DNA of 63,366 nucleotides, from NCBI RefSeq assembly GCF_905201705.1, contig NZ_CAJKOX010000027.1, positions 1 through 63,366 on the forward strand. Direction: 5' to 3'. This stretch comes from an uncultured Marvinbryantia sp. (GTDB taxonomy: Bacteria; Bacillota; Clostridia; Lachnospirales; Lachnospiraceae). Position 1 is the first letter of the stretch. Each line of letters starts with the position of its first letter. Below the pieces are notes generated by a model. It worked only from the letters and a program-made list of their open reading frames with translations, was not told where the DNA came from and ran no database searches. Below are positions 39,726 through 48,556 of the stretch, one piece after another. Position numbers and translations under genes: made by a program.

Positions 39726-41054
39726 ATGGATTTTCTCACAAGTAAAATCAAGCCTATGTATTTTAAGTATCTGACGGCAGCCTTTGGCAGCGCGCTGATC
39801 TCGTCCATTTATGGCGTCGTCGATATGGCGATGGTCGGCCAGTACCAGGGACCGAACGGTACAGCGGCACTTGCCGTTGTCGCTCCCATCTGGAATATCA
39901 TATACAGCTTAGGTCTCCTGATGGGGATCGGCGGCTCCGTGCTTTTTTCCACCTTGCGGGGCAGATCAGAAAGCAACCGGAAAGAATCGAACGAGTATTT
40001 TACCGCTGCTTTAATCGGAGTTGTGATCCTTGCCGCCATTACCTGGATCAGCATTATTTTCTTTGATACCGGCTTATTAAAATTATTCGGAGCGGAAGAA
40101 ACCTTACTTCCCTTAGCAAAGAGCTATCTGTTCCCGGTAAAATTTGTGGTGCCAAGTTTTTTATTTACACAGTTGATGGCAGCATTTCTCCGCAATGACG
40201 GTAATCCGGGACTGGCAACCAAAGCAGTCCTGTTCGGCGGGATCTTCAATGTGTTCGGCGATTATTTCTTCGTATTCACCCTGGATATGGGGATCATGGG
40301 CGCCGGTCTTGCTACTGCTATGGGTTCCGTATTTTCTCTTTTGATTATGCTGACCCATTTTGGCAGCAAACGAAACACACTGCGGTTAGAAAAACCAACA
40401 AGATTGTTTTTCAGGTTAAAGACCATCAGTGTGACCGGTTTTTCCACGTTTTTTATTGACGTGGCAATGGGGATCCTGACCATGCTTTTTAACCGGCAGA
40501 TTTTGAAATATCTCGGAACAAATGCTTTGTCTGTTTATGGCATTATTATCAATATCAGCACCTTTGTCCAGTGCTGTGCCTACAGCATCGGGCAGGCATC
40601 CCAGCCGATCATTTCAACGAATTTCGGCGCCGGTAAAGGAAAACGGATCAGTCAGATCTTAAAATACGCATTAGGAACGGCAGCCGTATTTGGTTTGATC
40701 TGGACAGCGCTTGCGGAGCTTGTCCCCAACCTGTTCATCCGCATTTTTATGACTCCGACAGACGAAATACTCGCGATTGCTCCGGGAATTATCCGCAGCT
40801 ATGGTATCAGCTTTCTCCTGCTGCCGCTTAATATTTTTTCGACCTACTATTTCCAGGCGCTGATGAAACCACGCACTTCTTTCCTTGTGTCAGTTGCAAG
40901 AGGGGCAGTGATCAGCGGATGTCTCATTTATCTGCTGCCTGCTGTCGCAGGAGCAGACGCGATCTGGTTTGCCATGCCAATTACAGAATTGGTAGTAGCT
41001 ATATTTGTCATTATTAAAATAAAACAATATACAAGCCAGCTTCCAAACTCCTGA
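39726..41054 (+). CDS. MATE family efflux transporter (second copy)
   Basis: 442 residues, about 12 membrane helices. VVDMAMVGQYQGPNGTAALAV near the start and GQASQPIISTNFGAGKG in the second half are MATE marks. It is of a different subgroup from the gene at 6448. AAGGAGG is seven bases before the ATG. A promoter, a strong terminator and a folded leader lie upstream, so expression is probably conditional. Substrate unknown; drugs, dyes or metabolites are possible. Confidence 0.9.
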   Translation: MDFLTSKIKPMYFKYLTAAFGSALISSIYGVVDMAMVGQYQGPNGTAALAVVAPIWNIIYSLGLLMGIGGSVLFSTLRGRSESNRKESNEYFTAALIGVVILAAITWISIIFFDTGLLKLFGAEETLLPLAKSYLFPVKFVVPSFLFTQLMAAFLRNDGNPGLATKAVLFGGIFNVFGDYFFVFTLDMGIMGAGLATAMGSVFSLLIMLTHFGSKRNTLRLEKPTRLFFRLKTISVTGFSTFFIDVAMGILTMLFNRQILKYLGTNALSVYGIIINISTFVQCCAYSIGQASQPIISTNFGAGKGKRISQILKYALGTAAVFGLIWTALAELVPNLFIRIFMTPTDEILAIAPGIIRSYGISFLLLPLNIFSTYYFQALMKPRTSFLVSVARGAVISGCLIYLLPAVAGADAIWFAMPITELVVAIFVIIKIKQYTSQLPNS

Positions 41055-41327
41055 TCGACAACGGATTACCAGGATCAGATCCGGAAACTGAATACACTCT
41101 GTCAGCACCGCCATGTGCTGGCAGAGCATACACTTTTTCTAAATATCCGTTTAATTTTCTTACGGGACACGGCCGCACCAACGAATCCACGTACAGAAAC
41201 ATTCAATAGAGGCATCATCCCGCCAGGTTTGTTATATCTCCTGTCCGTACCGCTTCTGCGATAGTTTCTGGCCCTTCTGTTCCCCACACCAGACACTCTG
41301 CATTTGCAAATAGCTACAGAATCCGTC
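41055..41327. other. gene-free gap with no recognisable coding sequence
   Basis: Open stretches exist in several frames, for example on the plus strand DNGLPGSDPETEYTLSAPP, but none has a ribosome site or a family I recognise. It may be a relic of an old gene. No hairpin with T-run was found. Confidence 0.4.
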
Positions 41328-41618
41328 CTATTCTGCGGATTCTTCTGCACATCGAGCACTTTCTCCGTCCGCCTGTTCCTCCGGGCCTACAGCTTTTTCA
41401 TCTTCTACTTTTTCTAAAAAAGTATCTACAAACGCATTCTCGATTTTCTTATATCCGCCAACTACTGTATCCTCAATCTTCTTATATCCGCCAACTGCCG
41501 AATCTTCAATCTTCTTATATCCGCCGACTACCGAATCTTCAATTTTCTTATATGCGGATGTTGCTGTTTTCACAACCTTTTCTCCGATTTTTCCTGTTTT
41601 CATTCTATATTCTGTCAT
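41328..41618 (-). CDS. small repeat protein of YKKIED units
   Basis: 96 residues. A basic head (about 1-20), four 11-residue units (YKKIEDSVVGG, YKKIEDSAVGG, YKKIEDTVVGG, then YKKIENAFVDT), a linker FLEK, and an acidic tail. The units would form an amphipathic helix. GGAGG is seven bases before the ATG. Similar YKKIE-repeat proteins occur in Firmicutes as hypothetical proteins; function unknown. Alone in a decayed neighbourhood. Confidence 0.75.
   Translation of the reverse strand: MTEYRMKTGKIGEKVVKTATSAYKKIEDSVVGGYKKIEDSAVGGYKKIEDTVVGGYKKIENAFVDTFLEKVEDEKAVGPEEQADGESARCAEESAE
41421..41552 (-). repeat. four 33-base tandem repeats in the YKKIED gene
   Basis: The period is exactly 33 bases (11 codons). 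The three central units differ by few bases, showing recent duplication. Confidence 0.8.
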
Positions 41619-41666
41619 GGCAAATCCTCCTGTTCTGATTTTTCATTGCTTTTTCTGTCTGCACTT

Positions 41667-41744
41667 CTATCTATCCTGCAGCCGGCTGACTACTGTAATT
41701 GTAATTCCAGCAATCGCCGCCAGAGCAACGATCACGGGTACCAT
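41667..41744 (-). CDS. possible 25-residue hydrophobic peptide
   Basis: ATG at 41744 opens MVPVIVALAAIAGITITVV, a single membrane helix, ending after RLQDR. A GGAGGG lies about 17 bases upstream, too far to be convincing. It may be a relic or a small membrane protein. Confidence 0.3.
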   Translation of the reverse strand: MVPVIVALAAIAGITITVVSRLQDR

Positions 41745-41840
41745 TTTTTACACTGCTAATACCCTCCTTTCGTTTACTATGGGTGTATTCTATCGGGTTT
41801 ATATTTATTTTTTGCTTAAATTTTGTTTGAATAATATTAA

Positions 41841-41899
41841 AACTTATCAAACACATGCTTTACCGCCTCTTCATCCATACCAGTTCCAGCAGCCCTTCT
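41841..41899 (-). pseudogene. relic of the histidine kinase gene found at 59478
   Basis: About 59 bases are nearly identical to two separated parts of the kinase at 59664-59702 and 59821-59837, joined at the octamer TCCATACC that occurs at both places in the intact gene. The 118 bases between are missing, which shifts the frame. Only two mismatches are seen in the matched parts. Confidence 0.7.
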
Positions 41900-42062
41900 C
41901 CGGCTGACTTCTCTTCTTTCTAAAGTGGGTCAAAAACATTCCTTGTCACGGGCGATATTCTTTTTCAGCGCCCGCCCAAGATATTCCTCACTGGTACCGC
42001 TCACTTGCTTCCTGAATTGTCATAGACGATTTATTACCCCTGTCCGTAAAATAATTTTATTA
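41900..42062. other. decayed coding stretch
   Basis: On the minus strand MTIQEASERYQ is followed by a stop or, in another frame, by SEEYLGRALKKNIARDK. This looks like a broken small regulator, but it is too short to name. No intact gene here. Confidence 0.3.
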
Positions 42063-42090
42063 AAAAAATAGATGCCCTTCCGGACATCTG
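42063..42090 (-). terminator. intrinsic terminator after the LysR relic / response-regulator unit
   Basis: AGATGTCC and GGGCATCT (minus strand) form an eight-pair stem with a GGAA loop followed by TTTTTTT. It ends the kinase-regulator transcript. Confidence 0.75.
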
Positions 42091-42094
42091 CAAT

Positions 42095-42267
42095 ATAACA
42101 TTCTTCATTTCTTCATGTCTAATACCTATTCTAAAGTTTCTACCGCAGGCGACAGCGGCACAAACCGCAGATTATCATACTTCTAGCCCAAGATGGAAAC
42201 AAACAGCGCAGCCAAGCCCCCTCTCTACCATCACGGCCGCATTGTTGATCAGGTTATAGGTTCCCGC
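42095..42267 (-). pseudogene. C-terminal fragment of a LysR-type regulator, broken
   Basis: Starting directly after the response-regulator stop, one frame reads GTYNLINNAAVMVERGLGCAV, and after a frameshift another reads YDNLRFVPLSPAVETLE then a stop. This is the end of a LysR effector-binding domain (the -YNL-NAA-MVE-GLG- and FRPL-P segments). Frameshift, stop and missing N-terminal part mark it as a pseudogene. Confidence 0.65.
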
Positions 42268-42269
42268 TA

Positions 42270-42953
42270 TTATATAATCTGAAACCGATAACCGACGCCC
42301 CATACTGTCTGGATCAGTTTGGGGGCGGCCGGATGATCTTCTATTTTCTCCCGAAGCTTATTGATATGTACGGCAACAGTGGCCATATCTCCCACCGCAT
42401 CCATACCCCATACCCGGTCAAAAAGCTTTTCCTTAGAAAAAACAATATTCGGATTCTGAGCCAAAAATAAAAGCAGTTCAAATTCTCGGCTTGTCAGATC
42501 CACCTCCCGGTCATCCTTGTACACCCGGTAGGCGTCCGGATAAATTTTCAGGTTTTTCACCTGAATGCAGCTTTCTGTTTTTTCTTCAAACAATTCATGG
42601 ATATGAATGTGCGCTTTGACTCTTGCCACCAGTTCCGGAGGACTGAACGGTTTTACGACATAATCATCTGCTCCCAGGCCAAGCCCAAGGATCGTATCAA
42701 TTTCTTCCTTCCGGGCCGTTACCATAATAATTGGAACCTTTGATTTCCTGCGGATTTCCCGGCAAATTTCATAGCCGTCTTTTCCCGGCAGCATCAGATC
42801 CAGTATAACTGCCTGATACTCCTGCTTTTCAAACTGGCATAGAGCCTGAAAACCGTCCTCTGCACAATCTGCGTCCCACCCCTCCGCACGAAAATAGTCC
42901 TTTTCCAGCTTTGCGATCAAAGCATCGTCTTCAATAATTAAAATCCTTGTCAT
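42270..42953 (-). CDS. OmpR-family response regulator (system 1)
   Basis: 227 residues. Receiver domain (about 1-118) with DD at the acidic pocket, phospho-Asp in LDLMLPGKDG and KPFSPPELVARV; winged-helix output (about 130-225) ending GVGYRFQII. ATG at 42953 after AGGAGG overlaps the kinase stop by four bases; longer in-frame extensions are rejected. Partner kinase is upstream, with a P-type ATPase gene before it. A close paralogue is at 47870. Confidence 0.92.
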   Translation of the reverse strand: MTRILIIEDDALIAKLEKDYFRAEGWDADCAEDGFQALCQFEKQEYQAVILDLMLPGKDGYEICREIRRKSKVPIIMVTARKEEIDTILGLGLGADDYVVKPFSPPELVARVKAHIHIHELFEEKTESCIQVKNLKIYPDAYRVYKDDREVDLTSREFELLLFLAQNPNIVFSKEKLFDRVWGMDAVGDMATVAVHINKLREKIEDHPAAPKLIQTVWGVGYRFQII

Positions 42954-44470
42954 TTGTCCGCCTCCTGATCCGCCGCCGGAAATTTCATGATAATAGAAAG
43001 CCCATGATGGCTCTGCGCATAAACGATCCCCCTGTGCGCCGTTACAATCTGTTTTACGATCGCCAGCCCCAGTCCGCTTCCTTCCGAACACTTTGTCCGG
43101 GAACCGTCCAGCCGGTAGAAGCTGTCAAATATGTTTCGTACAGCCTCATCCGGTACGCCGGGGCCATCGTCTGTAACGGTCAGGCTTACAAAAACGTCTT
43201 CACGTTCTATCCGAATACTGATCTGGCTGTGCGCCTTTTCCCGGTACCGTACCGTATTGGAAAACAGATTGTCCAAAATCCGTTTAAATTCCTGGGAATC
43301 CAGACAGATCTGAAGATTTTCTCCTTCTATCTCAAAGGATATCTGAATCGCATTTTCTTTGACATAAGCCGCGTTTTCCCGCAGATAGTTCCCGATGTAC
43401 GAAGCAAGATCTGTCCGCTCCATATGATAGATAAATTCCGGATTCCACTGTTTATTGTAAGCAGACAGATGGTTAAGCAGGGTTTCCATATCCAGCGCCC
43501 GCACCTGAATGGCTTTCAGATATTGCTCTCTCTGTTCTTCTGTGTCGGCGATTCCATCCAGCAGGCCGGAAACGTAACCCTTAATCGTCGTGAGCGGCGT
43601 CCGCAGATCGTGGGAAATACCGGAAATCAGTTCTTTTCTGCCGCTTTCATACCGTACCCGTTCTTCGGCTGATTCCTTCAGATACCGCTGCATTTCATTA
43701 AATTCGCTGCATACTTCTCCCAGCTCATCCTGCCGGTATACCGGAATATCCTCATCCAGATTTCCTTCCCTTACCCGCTTTGCCCCCGCTCTCAGGTTCT
43801 TTACGGAAGGGAGAAGAAGCATTTTTAGCCATCGGGAGCAAAGAAAGTTCACAAGAACAATAATTCCAAGCAGCAACGCCAAAAAACCCCACAGATAGGG
43901 AATGACATACTTTTGCAGATAGCTCTTCCCCATCCGGCTGCCTGCCATTCCGTCATTGAAAGCAAGGATAGCGCAGGTTTCATCATCTTCCCGGAAGCTG
44001 CTTTTAATCACAGAATTCTTTCCATCATTCAACGTAACCGAGTCTGCTTCGGATAAAACGTCTCCTCCAATCTGTCGGATTTCCTGTATCTCGCTTTCTG
44101 TCAAATTGGAATACACGGTTTCTCCATCAATGGAAACCGCAAAATGATAATTCATTCTCGCCAGTTCCTGCCTGAGCTCTGTCATTTTAGGCGTCTGCAT
44201 CAGCTGAATGGCGTCCGGTTCATCCGCCTCTTTTCCTTCCTCATCGCCTTCGATTTCTGCCCAGTTGGTCGCCCATAATTCTTCCTGATATGCGTAAATG
44301 ATATTTTGCGCAGACAGGACGCCATTTCTGTCCTCATACATTTCCTCCAAAGGCTTCCAGTATTTCTGTCCCGCAGTCTGAATCCATAGGAGTACGAAAA
44401 CGAAGGCCAGCAGGATAGGAACAAACACCATGATTAAATTGGATAATACGATCTTCTTTTGGATCGTCAT
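42950..44470 (-). CDS. sensor histidine kinase (system 1)
   Basis: 506 residues. Membrane helix (about 10-30), extracellular sensor (about 31-195), second helix (about 197-218), HAMP, HisKA with phospho-His in GISHDLRTPL and ATPase with NLFSNTVRY, DDGPGV and GSGLGLAIV. No known ligand domain outside. Four-base overlap with its response regulator; 31 bases after the P-type ATPase. Likely senses a stress or ion linked to that pump. Confidence 0.92.
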   Translation of the reverse strand: MTIQKKIVLSNLIMVFVPILLAFVFVLLWIQTAGQKYWKPLEEMYEDRNGVLSAQNIIYAYQEELWATNWAEIEGDEEGKEADEPDAIQLMQTPKMTELRQELARMNYHFAVSIDGETVYSNLTESEIQEIRQIGGDVLSEADSVTLNDGKNSVIKSSFREDDETCAILAFNDGMAGSRMGKSYLQKYVIPYLWGFLALLLGIIVLVNFLCSRWLKMLLLPSVKNLRAGAKRVREGNLDEDIPVYRQDELGEVCSEFNEMQRYLKESAEERVRYESGRKELISGISHDLRTPLTTIKGYVSGLLDGIADTEEQREQYLKAIQVRALDMETLLNHLSAYNKQWNPEFIYHMERTDLASYIGNYLRENAAYVKENAIQISFEIEGENLQICLDSQEFKRILDNLFSNTVRYREKAHSQISIRIEREDVFVSLTVTDDGPGVPDEAVRNIFDSFYRLDGSRTKCSEGSGLGLAIVKQIVTAHRGIVYAQSHHGLSIIMKFPAADQEADK

Positions 44471-44501
44471 AGCTCCCTCCTTACTCTCAGATACTTTTGG
44501 T

Positions 44502-46817
44502 TTATGTCTCCATCATCTGTTTTGCCTGAAATATAAGAATCAATATTACAAGACCCATTCCAAAAATCAGCGCAGTGAGCGCCAGAAGCATGGGCGAAAG
44601 CGCCGTGATCTCCAAAAGAGTCGGGAACAGCCATAGAGCTGCGAACGTCCCGATCACCATTGTTACACAGATAAAGATGCGCAGAGCAGTAAACGGTATG
44701 CAGCTTTTTATTACGGCGGCCATCGTCGTCAGAATCAGGAGAAAGTACATCATCGTCTGCTTTTGCGCGGCGGGCAGGGGAAGGAACAGGGCGACAAACA
44801 TCATCATGCTTGTAGCTGTCAGCGCAAAGGGCAGCGCATTCCCAATTGCTTTCTTCAAAAAGCTCCCCTGAATCCTCCTGGTATCGGCTTCAAAGATCGT
44901 CAGGAAGGACGGATACGCCTCCATCGCCGCATCAATAAGCGTGATCTGGATCGGGATAAACGGGAATGGAATATTTCCGACCAGACAGATCAGGGATAAC
45001 AAGAGGGAATAAATGGTCTTAATAAAGAATACCCCTGCTGTTCTTGTCACGTTGTTTACAACCTTCCGTCCTTCCATCACCACCTGGGGCAGATGGGTAA
45101 AATCCGATTCCAATAAAACGATCTGCGAAATCTGGCGGCTGGCGTCGCTTCCTTCCGCCACCGCAATGGAGCAGTCCGCCGTCCGAAGCGCCAGCAGGTC
45201 GTTGACACCATCGCCTGTCATTGCCACATGATGCCCTTTCCTCTTCAGAGCGGCTACCAGCTCCTGCTTCTGCTTCGGCGTCACTCTGGCAAATACATCA
45301 TATTCTTCACAGATCCGGTCATAGTCGATATTCTCTCCCAATGCGGACATGTCCACCGCTTTCTCCCAGTGCTTTAGCCCGGCTTTCTTTGCCACCATGG
45401 ATACCGTCTTCACATGGTCGCCGGAAATTACCTTGACCGCCACGCCCTCCTGATAAAAATAGCTCAGCGTTTCGCCCACGTTTTTCCGGACATTGTCCTC
45501 CAGAGTTACGATGTACAGCGGCAGGATATCCGGCGGCAAAGATTCGCCTTCTGTCCAGCCCTGCTTACTGTATCCAATGGCAAGCACCCGGCAGCTCTGA
45601 TTCAACGCCCCGTCCACTGCCTCCGGACAGCGGCCTAAGATTCTCTCCGGCGCTCCGACGTATATGGTTCCGGCTGTCCCAAAGCTGACGGCTCCCCACT
45701 TCCGTTTCGAAGAGAACGGCAGCTTTCCGGCTGGTGCCACGATCTGTTCCGGTTTCCATTCTGCTTTCAGCGCCTGTATGGTTGCATTATTGTCGTCGCT
45801 TACCGCCAGATAAGAACGAAGCAGCCTTTCCGCCTCCTCTTTCCCAGGGCTTTCTTCCCCATGAAAAGCGCCCAGATAGGATACGCTCCGTACTTTCATG
45901 TTTCCGTCCGTCAGCGTTCCTGTTTTATCCAGGCATAATACATCCACATGGGCAAGCGTTTCCAGTGAATAGATATTCTGTATCAGGATTTTCTTTTTGG
46001 AAAGGCGGATCACGCCGTTTGCCAGCGATACGGAGATCAGGAGAACCAGACCTTTCGGGAGCATTCCCAAAAGGGCCGCCGCCGTAGACACCACTGCCGT
46101 GTCAAAAGAGCCGCTCCGAAGCAGAAACGCTTCGATAAATAATAAAATGCCAAGAGGCAGAATTAAAAAGCTTGTGAATCTGGTAACCTTCCGCATGGAA
46201 GCAAGCAGCTCGCTTCCCGTTTCCTTCTCCGATTTCACCTCATCCGCAAGCTTCCCGATATAGCTTTCGCTTCCCGCATGGGTCACCCGCGCATAGCACT
46301 TTCCCGAAATCACGGAGCTTCCGGAAAGAAGCTTATCTCCCGGCTCCTTCACTACGGCGTCGCTCTCCCCGGTCAGCAACGATTCGTTTACCTCCAGACT
46401 TCCCGACAATACCACCGCATCACTGCAGATCTGTCTGCCGCTATCCAGCATCATCACATCGTCCCTGACGATATCCTCCGCTGAAACATTTTTTTCTCTT
46501 CCGTCCCGCAGCACCGTTACCTGGGGACGGTTTAACAGCGATAATTCATCTACCAGCTTTTTTGCTTTCAGTTCCTGTGCAATGCCGATCACAATATTCA
46601 GAATAATAATCGCAATGAACAGCATATTGGAATATGCCTTTGCAAACAATAAAAGTACGGCGATTGAAAAATTGAGCAGATTAAACAGGGTAAACACATT
46701 TTCCCGGATGATCTGCCCGGTTGATTTTGTAATGGAGCGGCGGGGCACACCATTTAGCTCCCGCTGCTTTCTCTCCCTGGCCTCTGCCTCTGTCAAACCT
46801 GTGATTTTCGTTTCCAT
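44502..46817 (-). CDS. P-type cation ATPase, CtpE-like
   Basis: 771 residues. LTGES (actuator), DKTGTLTDG with the phospho-Asp, and GDGVNDLLALRTAD in the P domain. The M4 motif is PKGL (GMLPKGLVLL), not PEGL as in calcium SERCA pumps or CPC as in heavy-metal pumps. This is typical of the CtpE group, one member of which in mycobacteria moves calcium. About ten helices. ATG at 46817 follows GGAGGAAATCAGG. Co-directional with the two-component genes. The ion is not proven. Confidence 0.87.
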   Translation of the reverse strand: METKITGLTEAEARERKQRELNGVPRRSITKSTGQIIRENVFTLFNLLNFSIAVLLLFAKAYSNMLFIAIIILNIVIGIAQELKAKKLVDELSLLNRPQVTVLRDGREKNVSAEDIVRDDVMMLDSGRQICSDAVVLSGSLEVNESLLTGESDAVVKEPGDKLLSGSSVISGKCYARVTHAGSESYIGKLADEVKSEKETGSELLASMRKVTRFTSFLILPLGILLFIEAFLLRSGSFDTAVVSTAAALLGMLPKGLVLLISVSLANGVIRLSKKKILIQNIYSLETLAHVDVLCLDKTGTLTDGNMKVRSVSYLGAFHGEESPGKEEAERLLRSYLAVSDDNNATIQALKAEWKPEQIVAPAGKLPFSSKRKWGAVSFGTAGTIYVGAPERILGRCPEAVDGALNQSCRVLAIGYSKQGWTEGESLPPDILPLYIVTLEDNVRKNVGETLSYFYQEGVAVKVISGDHVKTVSMVAKKAGLKHWEKAVDMSALGENIDYDRICEEYDVFARVTPKQKQELVAALKRKGHHVAMTGDGVNDLLALRTADCSIAVAEGSDASRQISQIVLLESDFTHLPQVVMEGRKVVNNVTRTAGVFFIKTIYSLLLSLICLVGNIPFPFIPIQITLIDAAMEAYPSFLTIFEADTRRIQGSFLKKAIGNALPFALTATSMMMFVALFLPLPAAQKQTMMYFLLILTTMAAVIKSCIPFTALRIFICVTMVIGTFAALWLFPTLLEITALSPMLLALTALIFGMGLVILILIFQAKQMMET

Positions 46818-46930
46818 CCTGATTTCCTCCATTCTTAACGCTTCACTTTACGGTTAGAGAATACCTCACGGTTATAAACCACAGAGAAAACAGACTTAAA
46901 CTCCATATAAACTAACGGCTTCCCTGCAAA

Positions 46931-46977
46931 AAAAGTCCGTATTCCCAAATGGAAGACATAAGGAAATACGGACTTTT
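46931..46977. terminator. terminator of the EamA transporter gene
   Basis: AAAAGTCCGTATT and AATACGGACTTTT form a perfect 13-pair stem with a T-run on the minus strand (CGGACTTTTTTTGC). Confidence 0.8.
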
Positions 46978-47000
46978 ACATATAAAATATAATAAAGAAT

Positions 47001-47864
47001 CTATGGAATAAGCATAATCAGCGTCCCGGCCACAATGCCCACAAGACCAATGGCGGATTTCTTAGACAGCTTTTCGTGAAACACGATATAAGAAAAGGCC
47101 ACCGTCACGAGGATGCTCAGCTTGTCGATGGGCGCCACTACACTGGCAAGGCCATCCTGGAGCGCTTTATAGTAGCAGAGCCATGACGCGCCTGTCGCAA
47201 TGCCGGACAGGCAGATAAAGCCAAGCTCTCCTTTCGGTATTTCGCGGAGCATATGCTGTTTCCCTGTGGCAAACACCATCACCCACGCCATAACCAGTAC
47301 CACGCCGGTGCGAATAGCCGTACCCAGATTGGATTCCACACCGGAAATTCCCACTTTTCCGAGAATAGAGGTCAGACTGGCGAATACTGCGGAGCCGACG
47401 GCATAAAGAAGCCAGTTTCCGCTCTTTGTCTGCCGGACGCTCACATCCTTCTTTTCAATCATCATAAATGTACCAATGGCAATCAGTACAACACCGATCG
47501 CTTTTGGCAGGCTGATCGGTTCCTGAAGAAACAGGAATGCCAGGAGTATGGTTAAAATCGTGCTGGACTTATCAATGGGTACCACCTTGTTGATATCCCC
47601 CATCTGCAGCGCTTTGAAATAGCACAGCCAGGAAGCCCCGGTAGCCAGACCGGACAGCACAAGAAACAGAAGCGTTTTCCCGTCAATCGCCCTGATCTGA
47701 TTCTGGGAACCTGCCACAAACACCATTAGCCAGGAAAAGATCAGCACCACAATGGTGCGGATCGCGGTGGCAACCGTGGAATCCGTTTTTCGAATGCCAC
47801 ATTTTGCCAGAATTGAAGTCACTCCCGCAAAGAACGCGGAACCAAACGCAAAAGCAATCCACAT
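47001..47864 (-). CDS. EamA/DMT-family transporter
   Basis: 287 residues, ten helices in two EamA repeats: SVFFAGVTSILAKCG-like and VFASLTSILGKVG-like halves share TAIRT, GLATGASWLCYFKALQ and GIATGASWLCYYKALQ. ATG at 47864 is eight bases after GGGGGT, inside the gap after the response regulator (5 bases). A metabolite or drug exporter, substrate unknown. Last gene of the second two-component operon. Confidence 0.87.
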   Translation of the reverse strand: MWIAFAFGSAFFAGVTSILAKCGIRKTDSTVATAIRTIVVLIFSWLMVFVAGSQNQIRAIDGKTLLFLVLSGLATGASWLCYFKALQMGDINKVVPIDKSSTILTILLAFLFLQEPISLPKAIGVVLIAIGTFMMIEKKDVSVRQTKSGNWLLYAVGSAVFASLTSILGKVGISGVESNLGTAIRTGVVLVMAWVMVFATGKQHMLREIPKGELGFICLSGIATGASWLCYYKALQDGLASVVAPIDKLSILVTVAFSYIVFHEKLSKKSAIGLVGIVAGTLIMLIP

Positions 47865-47869
47865 ACGTC

Positions 47870-48556
47870 TCACCCCCTAAACCGATACCCTGCGCCCCAC
47901 ACGGTTTCAATATAACGGGGATTTGCCGGGTCTTTCTCCAATTTCTCCCTGAGCCGGTTGATATGCACCGCAACGGTCGCGTTTTCTCCCATGGCTTCCA
48001 GCCCCCATACTTTTTCGTACAGAGTTTCCCTGTCAAACACCATGTCCACATTCAGCATCAGAAAAAGCAACAGTTCATATTCCTTGTTTTTCAGTTCTAC
48101 CTCTTTTCCGTCCACAAATACCCGGTGCGTTCCGGTATTCAGCCGGATTCCGCCCAGAGCAATCTCTGAGGGTGTCTTCTGCGGCTCTGAAAGCCTGCGG
48201 TACTGCGCCAGGTTCGCTTTTACTCTGGCCACCAGAACCCCCGGCGAGAAGGGCTTTTCTATATAATCGTCGGCTCCCAGGCCAAGCCCCCGGATCTTGT
48301 CAATATCCTCCTGTCTGGCCGTCACCATCAAAATTGGAATGTTCAGCTTTTCGCGAAGCTTCCGGCACACGGCAAACCCATCCATTCCCGGAAGCATCAG
48401 ATCCAAAAGGATCAGATTAAACTCCCCACTGAGTCCCCGCTTTAAACCGGTTACGCCATCCGCTGCAATTTCAACCTGAAAACCATCAATTTCAAGATAG
48501 TCCCGTTCAATGGCGGCAATCGCTTCATCATCTTCAATAATCAATATCTTATCCAT
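47870..48556 (-). CDS. OmpR-family response regulator (system 2)
   Basis: 228 residues. ILIIEDDEAIAAIERDY, LDLMLPGMDG and KPFSPGVLVARV mark the receiver; the output domain ends GAGYRFRG. Very like the regulator at 42270, including VTARxEDID-x-I-RGLGLGADDY. Start ATG overlaps the kinase stop by one base. The likely target is the EamA gene and/or its own operon. Confidence 0.92.
   Translation of the reverse strand: MDKILIIEDDEAIAAIERDYLEIDGFQVEIAADGVTGLKRGLSGEFNLILLDLMLPGMDGFAVCRKLREKLNIPILMVTARQEDIDKIRGLGLGADDYIEKPFSPGVLVARVKANLAQYRRLSEPQKTPSEIALGGIRLNTGTHRVFVDGKEVELKNKEYELLLFLMLNVDMVFDRETLYEKVWGLEAMGENATVAVHINRLREKLEKDPANPRYIETVWGAGYRFRG

Noticed and set aside
41421..41552. CRISPR-like regular repeats
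   Set aside because: The repeats are contiguous, 33 bases, without spacers and in frame within a protein gene.
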